A DNA stretch of 64,000 bases from positions 1 through 64,000 of the forward strand of contig NZ_RJUF01000014.1 of assembly GCF_024343775.1 (NCBI RefSeq), in the 5' to 3' direction. The notes beneath the pieces are model-generated. The model had not been told where the DNA came from. It was given only the letters and a program-made list of their open reading frames with translations, and made no database searches. The first letter of the stretch is position 1. Every line of letters starts with the position of its first letter. Positions 18,089 to 29,353 of the stretch are shown here, in pieces. The stretch comes from Lacihabitans soyangensis (GTDB lineage Bacteria; Bacteroidota; Bacteroidia; Cytophagales; Spirosomataceae). The translations under genes and the position numbers were made by a program.

Positions 18089-18484
18089 TTACCAAATATT
18101 ATCAAAATCTTCTGGTTGATACTGGTGATCTCTCGTGTGAAAGACCGACTTGTCTGAGTCCTTAAGAGAAAGGTAATTCTTCCGAGAAAGCAATCTTTGT
18201 AAAAGAGCAAAAGGAGTTAGGAAAATAAAAAACACCAAACTCATGAGAATTCGAGTATTTATAAAACCCAAAACCTCAGCAAGTTTCATCCAACCTTTCA
18301 GTATTACATCTGCAACAACATCAAACATCAATGAGGAAACTCCTATAGCTCCTGCAGCGTAAAGGAAGTAATTCCTTTTAAACTCAAAGAAATACCAGTC
18401 GTAGTTTCTTTGAAAAATAAAATAAAGAACCAGAAAACCAACAACTATAACTAAAAGTGATTGGTATCTATCTGCAATTTTCAT
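18089..18484 (-). CDS. SxtJ-like small membrane protein
   Basis: A 131-residue protein with probable membrane helices at about 9-24, 38-56 and 79-98 and a polar C-terminal tail (YQPEDFDNIW). Length, helix pattern and position next to a NodU/CmcH carbamoyltransferase and a DUF5989-like microprotein match the SxtJ family, named from saxitoxin clusters but widespread in bacteria. It is the third gene of the cassette, 33 bp after the microprotein. Molecular function unknown; a membrane role in making or exporting a carbamoylated glycan is an inference. Assignment rests on context as much as sequence. Confidence 0.72.
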   Translation of the reverse strand: MKIADRYQSLLVIVVGFLVLYFIFQRNYDWYFFEFKRNYFLYAAGAIGVSSLMFDVVADVILKGWMKLAEVLGFINTRILMSLVFFIFLTPFALLQRLLSRKNYLSLKDSDKSVFHTRDHQYQPEDFDNIW

Positions 18485-18517
18485 CTATATAAATATTTAT
18501 CTCTTTACGAGAATGAA

Positions 18518-18667
18518 TTAAAATAAGGTATAAATAAACGGAGCAATGGCAGAACCTCCACCAATCACAATAAGTATACCCACCAAAAGCAAAATAATAA
18601 TCAGGGGAGCCAACCAAAACTTTTTTCTAGCCGCCATAAAACCCCATAAATCTTTAATAAAGTCCAT
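18518..18667 (-). CDS. DUF5989-like 49-residue membrane microprotein
   Basis: Small gene easily missed by length cut-offs. It encodes 49 residues starting MDFIKDLWGFMAARKKFWLA, with one strong membrane helix (PLIIILLLVGILIVIGG) and ending APFIYTLF. The positive RKK before the helix predicts the N-terminus in the cytoplasm. It matches the DUF5989 (SxtK-like) pattern found between carbamoyltransferase and SxtJ genes. It starts 17 bp after the carbamoyltransferase stop and ends 33 bp before the SxtJ-like start, all on the minus strand. ATG start, TAA stop. Its role is unknown. Confidence 0.85.
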   Translation of the reverse strand: MDFIKDLWGFMAARKKFWLAPLIIILLLVGILIVIGGGSAIAPFIYTLF

Positions 18668-18684
18668 ATTCTTAATCTTTTATA

Positions 18685-20547
18685 TTAATCTAAAACAAAT
18701 TCTTCTTTCCAATTGTCTGTGCCTTGCCATTCGGGCTGGTCTTTCTTACTGAACAAGAAATTACCTACCACCAAATAATCCATTTCTGTTCTCATAAAGC
18801 ACCTGTATGCGTCATTCGGTGTCATTACGATAGGTTCCCCTCTCACGTTAAACGATGTATTTACCACAACACCCATGCCCGTAAGTTTCTTAAATTCCTC
18901 AATCATTTTATAATAACGAGGATTGGTGTCGCTGTGAACCGTTTGGATTCTGGCAGAGAAGTCAATGTGTGTTATTGACGGCAAATCTGACCTTAAATGA
19001 TATAATTTATCTCTCAAGTTCATGTCATCGTATCCTTCTGGCAATGTTTTCTTTATGGCGTCAGCTACCGGATGCACCAACAACATGTAGGGAGAAACAC
19101 CATCGTAATCAAAAAACTTGCTCACATCTTCGGCCAAAACCGACGGTGCAAACGGCCTGAATGACTCTCTGTATTTGATTTTCAGGTTCAATTTTTTCTG
19201 CATTTCGGGACTTCTTGGGTCACCCAAAATACTTCTAGCACCCAAAGCTCTTGGACCAAATTCCATTTTGCCTTGTACCCAACCAATTACATTTTCTTGA
19301 GAAATCAATTTGGCCGTTTCGGCTGCCAATTCGTCAAAATTCTCAAAATATTGATAGTTGGCCTTGTATTTTTTAGACATCAACTCCACTTCCAAATCAG
19401 AAATGGTTGGCCCTAAATACGAACCTTTCATGGCATCCATCTCGTAATCTATCACACGCTCTTGCTTGAAATAGATATAGTTCACGGCCAAAGCAGCACC
19501 CAAAGCACCGCCTGCATCACCTGCAGCTGGCTGAATGAATACGTTCTTGAAAACGCCTGATTTTTGAAGTTTACCGTTCGATACACAGTTCAGTGCCACT
19601 CCACCAGCCAAACATATATTTTCTGAACCCGTAAGTCTTTTTGCTTCTTGTGCCATCAAAACCACCACATCTTCGGTAATCTGCTGAATAGCAAGACCTA
19701 GATTACAATGGTGTTGTTCCAATTCATCCTCAGGCTTTCTAGTTTTGAAACCAAACAATGCCTCCCATTTCGACTCATTCACCATTTTCAGGCCAGTGGC
19801 ATAATCAAAGAAATCTTGATTTAACCAAACCGAACCGTCCTCTTTAACACTGATTAAATCCTTTTTGATGATATCTACATACTTTTTAATATCTGGTGAG
19901 AGCGGATTTCCGTATGGAGCCAAACCCATCAGTTTGTACTCACCAGAGTTCACCCGAAAGCCCAAAAAGTAAGTAAATGCCGAATATAAAAGTCCAAGAG
20001 AGTGCGGAAAACGCATCTCTTTCAAAATCTTTATTTGACCCTTTTGCCCGTGACAGATAGACACTGTGGCCCACTCTCCCACTCCGTCTACAGTCAGAAT
20101 AGCTGAATCTTCATAAGGCGAAGGATAATAAGCACTGGCCGCATGCGAAAGGTGATGCTCTGGAAAAAGAAGTTTCGTTTTCTTTTTGTCGTAAGTTCCG
20201 ATCTGTTCCAATTCCTCATGAATAAGTCTTTTCAGGAACATTTTCTCCTTGATCCAAACCGGAATAGAAGTTATGAACGAACGCAAACCTTTCGGTGCAA
20301 AAGCATAGTAAGTTTCTAATAATCTCTCGAATTTCAACAGAGGCTTGTCATAAAATACGATGGCATCCAAGTCTTTCAACTCTAAACCACTATATTCCAA
20401 GCAAAACTTGATAGCGTTTGTAGGGAAACCAGGATCGTGTTTTTTTCTGGTAAACCTTTCCTCTTGTGCTGCGGCAATTATTTTACCATCTTGAATAATA
20501 GAAGCTGCTGAATCGTGGTAAAACGCCGAAATGCCAAGGATATTCAT
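18685..20547 (-). CDS. NodU/CmcH-family carbamoyltransferase (SxtI-like)
   Basis: Transfers a carbamoyl group from carbamoyl phosphate to a hydroxyl of a sugar or small molecule, through a carbamoyl-adenylate. The N-terminal Kae1-like domain has GISAFYHDSAASII (5-18), the metal site FPEHHLSHAASAYYPS (His131, His132, His135) and TVDGVGEWAT (Asp154). The YrdC-like C-terminal part carries FGPRALGARSILGDPR and NTSFNVRGEPIVMTP. At 620 residues it is full length. It heads the cassette with the microprotein and the SxtJ-like gene. The acceptor is unknown; an envelope glycan is plausible given the membrane partners. Confidence 0.93.
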   Translation of the reverse strand: MNILGISAFYHDSAASIIQDGKIIAAAQEERFTRKKHDPGFPTNAIKFCLEYSGLELKDLDAIVFYDKPLLKFERLLETYYAFAPKGLRSFITSIPVWIKEKMFLKRLIHEELEQIGTYDKKKTKLLFPEHHLSHAASAYYPSPYEDSAILTVDGVGEWATVSICHGQKGQIKILKEMRFPHSLGLLYSAFTYFLGFRVNSGEYKLMGLAPYGNPLSPDIKKYVDIIKKDLISVKEDGSVWLNQDFFDYATGLKMVNESKWEALFGFKTRKPEDELEQHHCNLGLAIQQITEDVVVLMAQEAKRLTGSENICLAGGVALNCVSNGKLQKSGVFKNVFIQPAAGDAGGALGAALAVNYIYFKQERVIDYEMDAMKGSYLGPTISDLEVELMSKKYKANYQYFENFDELAAETAKLISQENVIGWVQGKMEFGPRALGARSILGDPRSPEMQKKLNLKIKYRESFRPFAPSVLAEDVSKFFDYDGVSPYMLLVHPVADAIKKTLPEGYDDMNLRDKLYHLRSDLPSITHIDFSARIQTVHSDTNPRYYKMIEEFKKLTGMGVVVNTSFNVRGEPIVMTPNDAYRCFMRTEMDYLVVGNFLFSKKDQPEWQGTDNWKEEFVLD

Positions 20548-20721
20548 TCTAAATTATGGTCTGTTATATAATATACTGCAAATTACGCCATTATTGACAA
20601 ATAAAAAAAATTTGGACCAAGCTCATCTGGGTTTTGATTTTATGGAAAATAGATTTCTGACTAAATTTCTATTAATTTGCTCTAAAGTTATATTTTCAAA
20701 ATTTAATTCCTCTAGAAATAT

Positions 20722-22122
20722 ATGTCTTCAAAAATTACTTTTTCTATCAAAATTGAACCTTTTACTGCTTTAGTTATCCTATTATTAACTTTAGTTTCTG
20801 GGGTTTCTAATGCCCAGAATATTGAAAAATGGGTAACAAAATTGAACAAAAGTAAGCTTCTGGAAAAACAAAAACAGACTTTGGCTTTCTCAAAAAACTA
20901 CCAAAACCTACCCACCATTTTTGTCGATGATTCTAAGAGTTTCCAGTCTATGGATGGCTTTGGATATACCCTAACCAGCGGAAGTGCCACTTTAATAAAC
21001 CAACTCAGCAACAAAAAAGAGTTGCTGAACGAACTTTTTGGGCATGGCGAGAACAGCATCCGCGTAAATTATCTTCGTGTGAGTGTGGGTGCGTCTGACT
21101 TGAGTGACCATACCTACAGTTATTCTGAAAGTAAAGATTTGAGTTTGAAGAATTTTTCTTTGAAAGAAGACGAAAAGGCTTTGATACCGGTTTTGAAAGA
21201 AATCATCAAAATAAACCCAACAATTAAAATATTGGCCTCGCCATGGAGTCCTCCTACCTGGATGAAAAGCAATAATAATTCTATGGGTGGTAGTCTTTTG
21301 CCAGAGTATTCTCAGGTTTATGCCGATTATCTGGTGAAATACATCAAAGAAATGAAAAAGCACGGCATCGTGATTGATGCCCTCACTATTCAGAATGAGC
21401 CACTTCACCCCGGAAATAACCCAAGTCTTTTGATGTTACCAAATGAACAAGCCAATTTCATTAAGAATAATCTCGGGCCAACATTCCTAAAAAATGTTAT
21501 CAAGACCAAAATCATCGTTTATGACCACAACGCCGACCGGCCAGATTATCCCATCTCGATTTTGAATGATCCAGCCGCAAGGAAATATATCGATGGCTCG
21601 GCTTTTCACTTATATGGCGGCAGTGTAGAGAGTATCGGCGAGGTTCACGAAGCTCATCCCGACAAAAATCTCTATTTCACCGAGCAATGGATAGGTCACC
21701 CATCCAACTTTGGAGGAGATATGGCATGGCATATAAAAAACTTGATCATAGGAGCCACCAGGAATTGGTGTAAAACGGTGTTAGAATGGAACTTGGCCAT
21801 AGACCCACAAATGAACCCGCATACCGATGGTGGTTGCACAGCTTGTTTAGGTGCTGTCACCATTGACAAAAACAAAATAGAACGAAACGCCGCCTATTAC
21901 ATCATTGGCCACGCCTCCAAGTTTGTACCCACCAACTCCAAAAGAATAGCCTCCAACACCGTTCTAAACCTCCAAAACGTTGCATTCAAAACACCAGAAG
22001 GCAAAACTGTTTTGATAGTTATTAACGATTCAGACAAAAACCTTGAATTTTTGATTGGATCAAAAGGGAAAATGGCTAAGGAAACAATTGAGGGTGGTAG
22101 TGTGGTTAGTTATGTTTGGTGA
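20722..22122 (+). CDS. Secreted GH30-family glycoside hydrolase
   Basis: Retaining beta-glycosidase of family 30 (glucosylceramidase/beta-1,6-glucanase type). Signal peptide about residues 1-31 (ending SNAQ). The (beta/alpha)8 domain begins with SMDGFGYTLTSGSA (76-89); LRVSVGASDLSDHTYSY (118-134) and LASPWSPPTWMK (171-182) are strongly family-like. The acid/base is Glu226 in TIQNEPLHP and the nucleophile Glu321 in YFTEQWIG. The C-terminal beta domain closes the protein (residues about 400-466). Monocistronic and not linked to a SusCD pair, so it may act on the cell's own or scavenged beta-glucan. The specific substrate cannot be told. Confidence 0.92.
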   Translation: MSSKITFSIKIEPFTALVILLLTLVSGVSNAQNIEKWVTKLNKSKLLEKQKQTLAFSKNYQNLPTIFVDDSKSFQSMDGFGYTLTSGSATLINQLSNKKELLNELFGHGENSIRVNYLRVSVGASDLSDHTYSYSESKDLSLKNFSLKEDEKALIPVLKEIIKINPTIKILASPWSPPTWMKSNNNSMGGSLLPEYSQVYADYLVKYIKEMKKHGIVIDALTIQNEPLHPGNNPSLLMLPNEQANFIKNNLGPTFLKNVIKTKIIVYDHNADRPDYPISILNDPAARKYIDGSAFHLYGGSVESIGEVHEAHPDKNLYFTEQWIGHPSNFGGDMAWHIKNLIIGATRNWCKTVLEWNLAIDPQMNPHTDGGCTACLGAVTIDKNKIERNAAYYIIGHASKFVPTNSKRIASNTVLNLQNVAFKTPEGKTVLIVINDSDKNLEFLIGSKGKMAKETIEGGSVVSYVW

Positions 22123-22219
22123 ATTTGAATAAGTTTATACCCAATCAACATAATGACGGAAGTCGAAAAAATTGGATTATTTTGATTCTTGAATTCTCTG
22201 AAAATGTCAGCCAAAAAAA

Positions 22220-22248
22220 ATTAGCCCCAATCATTGATCGAGGCTAAT
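22220..22248 (-). terminator. Terminator of the LysM gene
   Basis: Stem ATTAGCC/GGCTAAT (22220-22226 with 22242-22248) with an inner ATCA/TGAT helix; on the minus strand it is followed by a run of Ts. It lies 67 bp past the LysM gene stop, in the gap between converging genes. Confidence 0.75.
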
Positions 22249-22314
22249 CCAGCTATCGAGTGAATCTATACTACTTATTACTTATCTTTGATGAGGTTGC
22301 CGCAATGGGCAATC

Positions 22315-24123
22315 TCAATATTTTCTTACTATTATTTTATCTCCAACCTCTATGATATTGTTATTGAGGTTATTGAGCTTATACAATTGATTTACGGACA
22401 CTTTATAATTTACCGAAATCCGATACAAGGTTTCGCCCTTTTTTACTTCATGTACCAAATACCCCTTTTCATAATTCTTCGGGATATCGATTGTCTCTTT
22501 TAATTCTTCCGAAAACGGTTTCGCCGATTCTACCTTTGAGGTTGGCACTTCTTTCACCACCAGTTTTGGCTCAAATGGCTGAACTTTACTCTTCGGCACT
22601 ACTGTTATTTCTTCAAAAGGCACCACTTCGTTTTTGGTCAAAACCTCCGATTTAAAAACTTCCTTAGGTTTATTTTCAACCAATGCTTCCGCTTTTTTGG
22701 GCTCAACAATTGCTGGTTTTTCCTCCAACTCTTCTTCCTTTTTGGACTCTACATATTGAGAAATCAGTTCATCGTCAAACTTCAATCTCTCAGGTTTTTC
22801 ATCCTTATTTTCAATCGGAAACTCTATGTACTCTATCGGCTTGTTTTTCGGTCTGGTAGTCTGCATCCATACCACACGTCCTCTTTGTAACCTACCAACG
22901 GTCTCCATTCTGTTGTATTTCAATAACTTTGACAACTTCACACCGTATTGTTGCGAAATATCCCAGAGTGTTTCATCATTCTTGACGATATGATGTGGAA
23001 TGGCTGCCTTGTCATTTTTAGCTTCGATATAGTAAACCTGACCAATCTGCAAAAAGTCTTTGTCGGTCATTTCGTTATACTCCAGAAACTGCTTATTCGT
23101 GATATCCGCCTTATAAGCAAGATTTACGAAATCATCGCACATTTCGGCTTGAATACCCTTCAGATTATTGCTGGTGTAAAACATTCCGCCAAGGCCTTTG
23201 CTCAACTCAGGAGTAGGTTTCAGAACCGGAAAACCCAAATCCATATTTTGATTCCCGACATTTCTCGACATCTCGTCGAGCATCCTTATCTCGCTGTATT
23301 TGTTGCTTGGGATATAGACCAAAATATTGGCATCGCCCTCAGGAACTCTATTGGTTTTCAACCATAAGTTACTCTTCAACAACTCTTTCGGGTCGATTTT
23401 TAAGTCAGCGGCTATAAGGTTAAGAGACTTACCAGCAGCGTTTTTGTATTCATAAACGATACTTTGCACTGGATTCTTATAACTATTAAACTCCGCTTCC
23501 ATGACCCACTTAAAGGCCAAAAACTGTATCAAAGAACTGTATGAAGGCGAGTCAAGAACGATATAGTTACCCGACCACTTTCTGTTTGTTTCTAGGTTTT
23601 TCAAAACCTCACGACTCGCTATGTGAGCAAAGAGAGTTTTACCCCAGTTTTCGTAAAGCACCTGATTTCGCTTCAGGCATACCATGGCACCTTTGGAGGC
23701 CATGAGCAAGTGCTTCCGCTCGTCTATTTTGTCGTCGATAATCAAATCGACATCTTTTGCTTTTTCAATATCCAAACACCAAAAAACACCCTGCTCTAAA
23801 ACTACACTTGCACTTAGGCTCTTTTGGAATTTATTATAAATACTCAAGTATTTAAAATCCGCCGGCACGTTGGCGTTTTCAACAAGGCTTTCAATGGATG
23901 GAATCACCAAGGAAAGCTTACTCAAATATTCGTTTTTAAGTTCTGTATTTCGTGAAATAGCCGCTACTTCTTGCGACATCAAATACCTCGTGACATCATT
24001 CAACTGAAAGGTTACATCAGCAAACTTTATTTCATAAGGGACTTTACTTTCTCGTGTCGCATTGGTCTGAGCCGAAGCCACAGAGAAAGTAAAGAACATA
24101 AAAAGAATTAAACTTCTTTTCAT
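22315..24123 (-). CDS. LysM protein with degenerate lytic-transglycosylase domain
   Basis: Secreted envelope protein of 602 residues. I chose the ATG at 24123 (protein MKRSLILFMFFTFSVASAQ, a clean signal peptide) over an ATG 54 bp upstream. Residues about 80-210 follow the MltD/SLT lytic transglycosylase pattern: VPADFKYLSIYNK, then EQGVFWCLD where MltD has a GLWQF-type motif, then DERKHLLMASKGAMVCLK. The position of the catalytic glutamate (VES in MltD) is Asn97, so the domain is probably inactive. Two LysM domains follow: IPHHIVKNDETLWDISQQYG in the middle, and YLVHEVKKGETLYRISVNYK at the very C-terminus. A Glu/Lys/Pro/Val-rich linker separates them. It is likely a peptidoglycan-binding scaffold rather than an enzyme. 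Confidence 0.82.
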   Translation of the reverse strand: MKRSLILFMFFTFSVASAQTNATRESKVPYEIKFADVTFQLNDVTRYLMSQEVAAISRNTELKNEYLSKLSLVIPSIESLVENANVPADFKYLSIYNKFQKSLSASVVLEQGVFWCLDIEKAKDVDLIIDDKIDERKHLLMASKGAMVCLKRNQVLYENWGKTLFAHIASREVLKNLETNRKWSGNYIVLDSPSYSSLIQFLAFKWVMEAEFNSYKNPVQSIVYEYKNAAGKSLNLIAADLKIDPKELLKSNLWLKTNRVPEGDANILVYIPSNKYSEIRMLDEMSRNVGNQNMDLGFPVLKPTPELSKGLGGMFYTSNNLKGIQAEMCDDFVNLAYKADITNKQFLEYNEMTDKDFLQIGQVYYIEAKNDKAAIPHHIVKNDETLWDISQQYGVKLSKLLKYNRMETVGRLQRGRVVWMQTTRPKNKPIEYIEFPIENKDEKPERLKFDDELISQYVESKKEEELEEKPAIVEPKKAEALVENKPKEVFKSEVLTKNEVVPFEEITVVPKSKVQPFEPKLVVKEVPTSKVESAKPFSEELKETIDIPKNYEKGYLVHEVKKGETLYRISVNYKVSVNQLYKLNNLNNNIIEVGDKIIVRKY

Positions 24124-24319
24124 TACCTTAAACGATATGTTAAAGAAGGCACGTAAGTTCATTTTTGTTTGATTCACTCTTTTACTTTTTGATATACAAT
24201 TATACCATTTTTTAAAAGATGTTTCAAATTTAATTTATTGAATTTATACTTCCAAATAAATAACCAAAATTTTTAAAAAATTTTGTTTTTTCAGTAATAA
24301 TTGAAAATATAATACAAAA

Positions 24320-26013
<1,694 letters not shown>

Positions 26014-26018
26014 CTAAA

Positions 26019-26777
26019 TTAAAGTATAAACTTCTGGAATTTGTGAGGTGTACCCAAAAAGACATTAAAATCAACGTGAGAGTTAATGCCGGGCACTTTT
26101 CCTTTGGCCGAATGTTGCCAAAGAATAAGGTTTTTACAATCGAAGTTATTTTGGTTTTCAGAGACATAGTCTGATATCCAAATAGGATAATCGTCTAGCT
26201 TTCCCTGAATATGTTGCCTAAAAATGGGTTTATTGGTATAAATTATTGGTTTTACGCCAACATATTTCTCTACGGTCTCTAGCCAAACTTGTACATTCTT
26301 GGAAAGAGCTTTTCTCTCCGCAGCATTTCTACCATTGGTTTCAAAATCGAGCACTGGCACAAAATCGCCTTTTTCATGCTTGGCGTTAATAATAAAATTT
26401 AAGGCTTGTAGCTTTGGATCTGTGTAAGGCGTATAAAAGTGATATGCTCCTCTTACAAAACCATTCTCTTTTGCAGAAGCCCAATTGGTTTCAAAATTGG
26501 AATCTACCAAATCTCCACCTTCGGTGGCTTTGATGATAATAAACTTGATGAGGTTATTTTCGAGGCGGTCTTCGTTGATTTTTTTCCAATCTATGAGGCC
26601 ATTGTGTCTGGAAATATCGATGCCGTGTATTTGATACTTAACGGGTATTTCGAGACCGTATTCCTTGTCAAAACGCCAGCCTTGGCCGTCACTAACAAAC
26701 ATGGGATCCATCACAAGCAAGCCTGTAATTGTACCGATATACCCATATCGCCAATAACGTTTAAGGAATTTGAACAT
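26019..26777 (-). CDS. GH25-family lysozyme-like hydrolase
   Basis: Muramidase of family 25, cleaving the MurNAc-GlcNAc bond of peptidoglycan. The N-terminal segment (YGYIGTITGLLVMDPMFV, residues 11-28) is a membrane anchor or uncleaved signal. The catalytic domain begins HGIDISRHNGLIDWKKI (51-67; Asp54). It continues FIIIKATEGGD (79-89) and RGAYHFYTPYTDP (109-121), and the acid pair is in PVLDFETNG (Asp144, Glu146). The 252 residues fit the compact Bacteroidota form. It may turn over the cell's own wall. Upstream of pgi by 29 bp. The substrate could also be foreign peptidoglycan. Confidence 0.9.
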   Translation of the reverse strand: MFKFLKRYWRYGYIGTITGLLVMDPMFVSDGQGWRFDKEYGLEIPVKYQIHGIDISRHNGLIDWKKINEDRLENNLIKFIIIKATEGGDLVDSNFETNWASAKENGFVRGAYHFYTPYTDPKLQALNFIINAKHEKGDFVPVLDFETNGRNAAERKALSKNVQVWLETVEKYVGVKPIIYTNKPIFRQHIQGKLDDYPIWISDYVSENQNNFDCKNLILWQHSAKGKVPGINSHVDFNVFLGTPHKFQKFIL

Positions 26778-26800
26778 TTATAGAAAGACTCGATTTAGAA

Positions 26801-26808
26801 CAAAGTTA
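26801..26808 (-). promoter_or_regulatory. Putative -7 element for the GH25 gene
   Basis: The minus strand reads TAACTTTG (TAnnTTTG type), 24 bp upstream of the GH25 ATG, between that gene and the terminator of the desaturase. No clear -33 box. Confidence 0.45.
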
Positions 26809-26832
26809 CAAAAAGAATAAATGTTATGAAAT

Positions 26833-26860
26833 AAAAAAAGCCAGCAAGCTGGCTTTTTTT
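26833..26860 (-). terminator. Terminator of the desaturase gene
   Basis: Perfect 13-bp stem (26833-26845 with 26848-26860) with a 2-nt loop as drawn, GCCAGC/GCTGGC core and flanking A/T tracts. On the minus strand it directly follows the desaturase stop and ends in seven Ts. Confidence 0.88.
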
Positions 26861-27612
26861 TACATATAATTAAGGTCGTTATTGGGCTTGAGCTTTATGA
26901 GCTTGAGCTTATCTAATATCTTTATAATGGGATATGTTGGATCAAACTCGTGCCATTTCACACCGAAATTGGCTCTTCCGCCAAATTTGTGGTGATTATT
27001 GTGATACGATTCGCCCATCATCAAAACATCCACAGGAAGTAGATTTTTAGCGGTATCATCTACATCGTAGTTTCTGTAGCCATATTTATGAGCAAACCAA
27101 TTGATGATAACTCCATGAACTGGCCCCATTAAAAAATGAATCGGGAGCAACAAAAATACCCAGTAACTTTCAGCAAAATAAAAATAAAACAAAGTGTAAG
27201 CAACACCCCAGCCGATTCTAGAAACCCAAGTATCGGCCAGTTTCTCCATGAATTCCCAGTGAGGTACGTTTTTCTTAAACTTGGCCTCCACAGAATCTAC
27301 TCTATTGCAGATTTCTTGGTAATAGTTCTTGGTTTTCCACATCATATCGAACAAGTTCTTCGAAAAACTAGGCGAATGCGGATCGTGTTCGGTATCGGCG
27401 AAGGCATGGTGTAACCTATGCATAACACCATAAGCGTAAGGACTTAAAAATGACGAACCTTGGAAAATAAACGTAAGCCAGTAAAACAGTTTCTCCATGC
27501 GAGGACTCATCGTAAACATTTTGTGTGCAGCGTATCTGTGCAGAAAAAACGTCTGAGCAAAAAGCGATAGGTACCAATGAGAAATAAAGAAAATTAAAAT
27601 AGCCATCAACAA
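26860..27612 (-). CDS. Acyl-lipid/acyl-CoA delta-9-type fatty acid desaturase
   Basis: Membrane di-iron enzyme that introduces a double bond into fatty acyl chains. All three histidine boxes are present: HRYAAH (25-30), HRLHH (65-69, in HRLHHAFADTEHDPHSP) and HNNHH in ESYHNNHHKFG near residue 203. Hydrophobic segments lie between them. The 250 residues are at the short end for the stearoyl-CoA desaturase-like family but typical of Bacteroidota. Likely role: adjusting membrane fluidity. It is followed by a strong terminator and preceded by a well-spaced promoter (27631-27659). Confidence 0.93.
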   Translation of the reverse strand: MLMAILIFFISHWYLSLFAQTFFLHRYAAHKMFTMSPRMEKLFYWLTFIFQGSSFLSPYAYGVMHRLHHAFADTEHDPHSPSFSKNLFDMMWKTKNYYQEICNRVDSVEAKFKKNVPHWEFMEKLADTWVSRIGWGVAYTLFYFYFAESYWVFLLLPIHFLMGPVHGVIINWFAHKYGYRNYDVDDTAKNLLPVDVLMMGESYHNNHHKFGGRANFGVKWHEFDPTYPIIKILDKLKLIKLKPNNDLNYM

Positions 27613-27630
27613 TTATATTAAATTAAAACA

Positions 27631-27659
27631 CAAAAATACTCTTCCTAAAATACGTCAAA
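27631..27659 (-). promoter_or_regulatory. Bacteroidota-type promoter for the desaturase gene
   Basis: On the minus strand, TTTG (27659-27656), a 17-nt spacer and TATTTTTG (27638-27631), matching the -33 TTTG / -7 TAnnTTTG consensus. It lies 19 bp upstream of the start codon. Confidence 0.65.
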
Positions 27660-27681
27660 ATATGACAAAAATCACAAAACA

Positions 27682-29274
27682 TTAAGAATTAGCAACATTG
27701 AACTCGGAGGTGGTATGAAACTCAACCTCTGGGTTGTTTTCTTTGTTCATTCTTAGTATCCAATCCGTTTCTGCTAAAAAAACAGGGTTGTCGTCTTTAT
27801 CTAGAGCTATGAAATTAGACTTCAGACGCATGAACTCGTTCAACTTTTCGCTGTCCTTGCTGGTAATCCAACAAGCCTTGGAATATGGTTTACTCTCGAA
27901 ACGACAAGACGCTCCATATTCATGCAACAATCGGTGCTGAATTACCTCAAACTGAAGCTCACCCACCGTCCCGATGATTTTCCTGTTACCCGGCTGCATG
28001 GTAAACAACTGTGCAACGCCTTCCTCCGCCAACTGTGAAACGCCTTTCTCCAGTTGCTTCGATTTCAACGGGTCGGTATTGATTACCTCCCGGAATAACT
28101 CTGGTGAGAAACTTGGGATTCCAGTAAAAAACATCAGCTCACCTTCTGTAAGCGTATCCCCTATCTTAAAGTTCCCAGTATCGTAAAGTCCGACGACATC
28201 ACCAGGGAATCCCTCGTCCACTACGTTTTTTGAGTCTGCCATAAACATGTAAGGATTCGAGAACCTCACATCTTTGCCCAATCTCACGTGCTTGTAGAAT
28301 TTTCCACGTTCAAATTTCCCCGAACAGATTCGCAAAAAGGCGATTCTGTCTCTATGTCGAGGGTCTATGTTTGCGTGTATTTTAAACACAAATCCCGTGA
28401 ATTTGTTTTCCGTCGGCTCCACCAACCTTACGCTCGTGTTTCTTGAAATGGGTTCAGGACTAATGTTGCAGAAAGAATCGAGCAATTCTTTAATACCGAA
28501 GCTGTTTACCGCACTTCCAAAAAACACCGGGGCAATACTTCCGGCCAAATAGTCGGCTTCTTTGAAATCGTCATAAATGGTCTCGATCATTTCCACATCT
28601 TCGCGAAGCTGAGCCGCGTCCTTTACTCCCACGCTGGCGTCGAGTTCGGGCGAATCAAGTGCAATTTCTTTCACGTCGTCTTCCAGCTTGGTTTTATTTA
28701 CTTTGAAATAGTTCATTCTATTTTCAAGTAAATGATAAACGCCCTTGAAGTCTGAGCCCATGTTTACCGGCCACGTAATCGGACGCACTTTTATAGAAAG
28801 TTTCTGTTCCAATTCGTCCAAAAGGTCAAATGGGTCTTTGCCTTCTCGGTCCATTTTGTTCACAAAAACTATCACAGGCGTATCTCTCATGCGACAAACC
28901 TCCATCAGACGCTCGGTTTGTTCCTCTACTCCTTTTACACAGTCAATGACCAGTATCACACTATCTACCGCTGTAAGTGTTCTGTAGGTATCTTCTGCAA
29001 AGTCTTTGTGACCAGGAGTATCCAAAATATTGATTTTACGACCGCCGTATTCAAAGGTCATCACCGAGGTGGCTACGGATATACCTCTTTGCTTCTCGAT
29101 TTCCATAAAATCGGAAGTGGCGGTTTTCTTAATTTTGTTAGATTTTACTGCACCGGCAGTTTGAATAGCTCCACCAAACAACAAAAGTTTCTCTGTGAGG
29201 GTGGTTTTTCCGGCATCGGGGTGAGAAATTATGGCAAAAGTCCTTCTCTTTTTTAACTCTGAAATAAATGACAC
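27682..29274 (-). CDS. prfC: Peptide chain release factor 3
   Basis: Translational GTPase that recycles release factors RF1/RF2 from the ribosome. G-domain motifs: [14 protein letters not shown] (16-29), the switch region [28 protein letters not shown] and NKMDREG. The domain II/III part contains [19 protein letters not shown], typical of RF3 rather than EF-G. The length of 530 matches E. coli RF3 (529). The start is GTG at 29274 (protein [13 protein letters not shown]); no ATG lies nearby in frame. It lies 79 bp downstream of the AddA-like gene. Confidence 0.97.
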   Translation of the reverse strand: MSFISELKKRRTFAIISHPDAGKTTLTEKLLLFGGAIQTAGAVKSNKIKKTATSDFMEIEKQRGISVATSVMTFEYGGRKINILDTPGHKDFAEDTYRTLTAVDSVILVIDCVKGVEEQTERLMEVCRMRDTPVIVFVNKMDREGKDPFDLLDELEQKLSIKVRPITWPVNMGSDFKGVYHLLENRMNYFKVNKTKLEDDVKEIALDSPELDASVGVKDAAQLREDVEMIETIYDDFKEADYLAGSIAPVFFGSAVNSFGIKELLDSFCNISPEPISRNTSVRLVEPTENKFTGFVFKIHANIDPRHRDRIAFLRICSGKFERGKFYKHVRLGKDVRFSNPYMFMADSKNVVDEGFPGDVVGLYDTGNFKIGDTLTEGELMFFTGIPSFSPELFREVINTDPLKSKQLEKGVSQLAEEGVAQLFTMQPGNRKIIGTVGELQFEVIQHRLLHEYGASCRFESKPYSKACWITSKDSEKLNEFMRLKSNFIALDKDDNPVFLAETDWILRMNKENNPEVEFHTTSEFNVANS

Positions 29275-29353
29275 TTATTATCTATTTTGTAAATTCTCTG
29301 CAATTTACGAAGATTTGTATTCATTATTTTGAAAAAGCATATTTTCTCTATTT

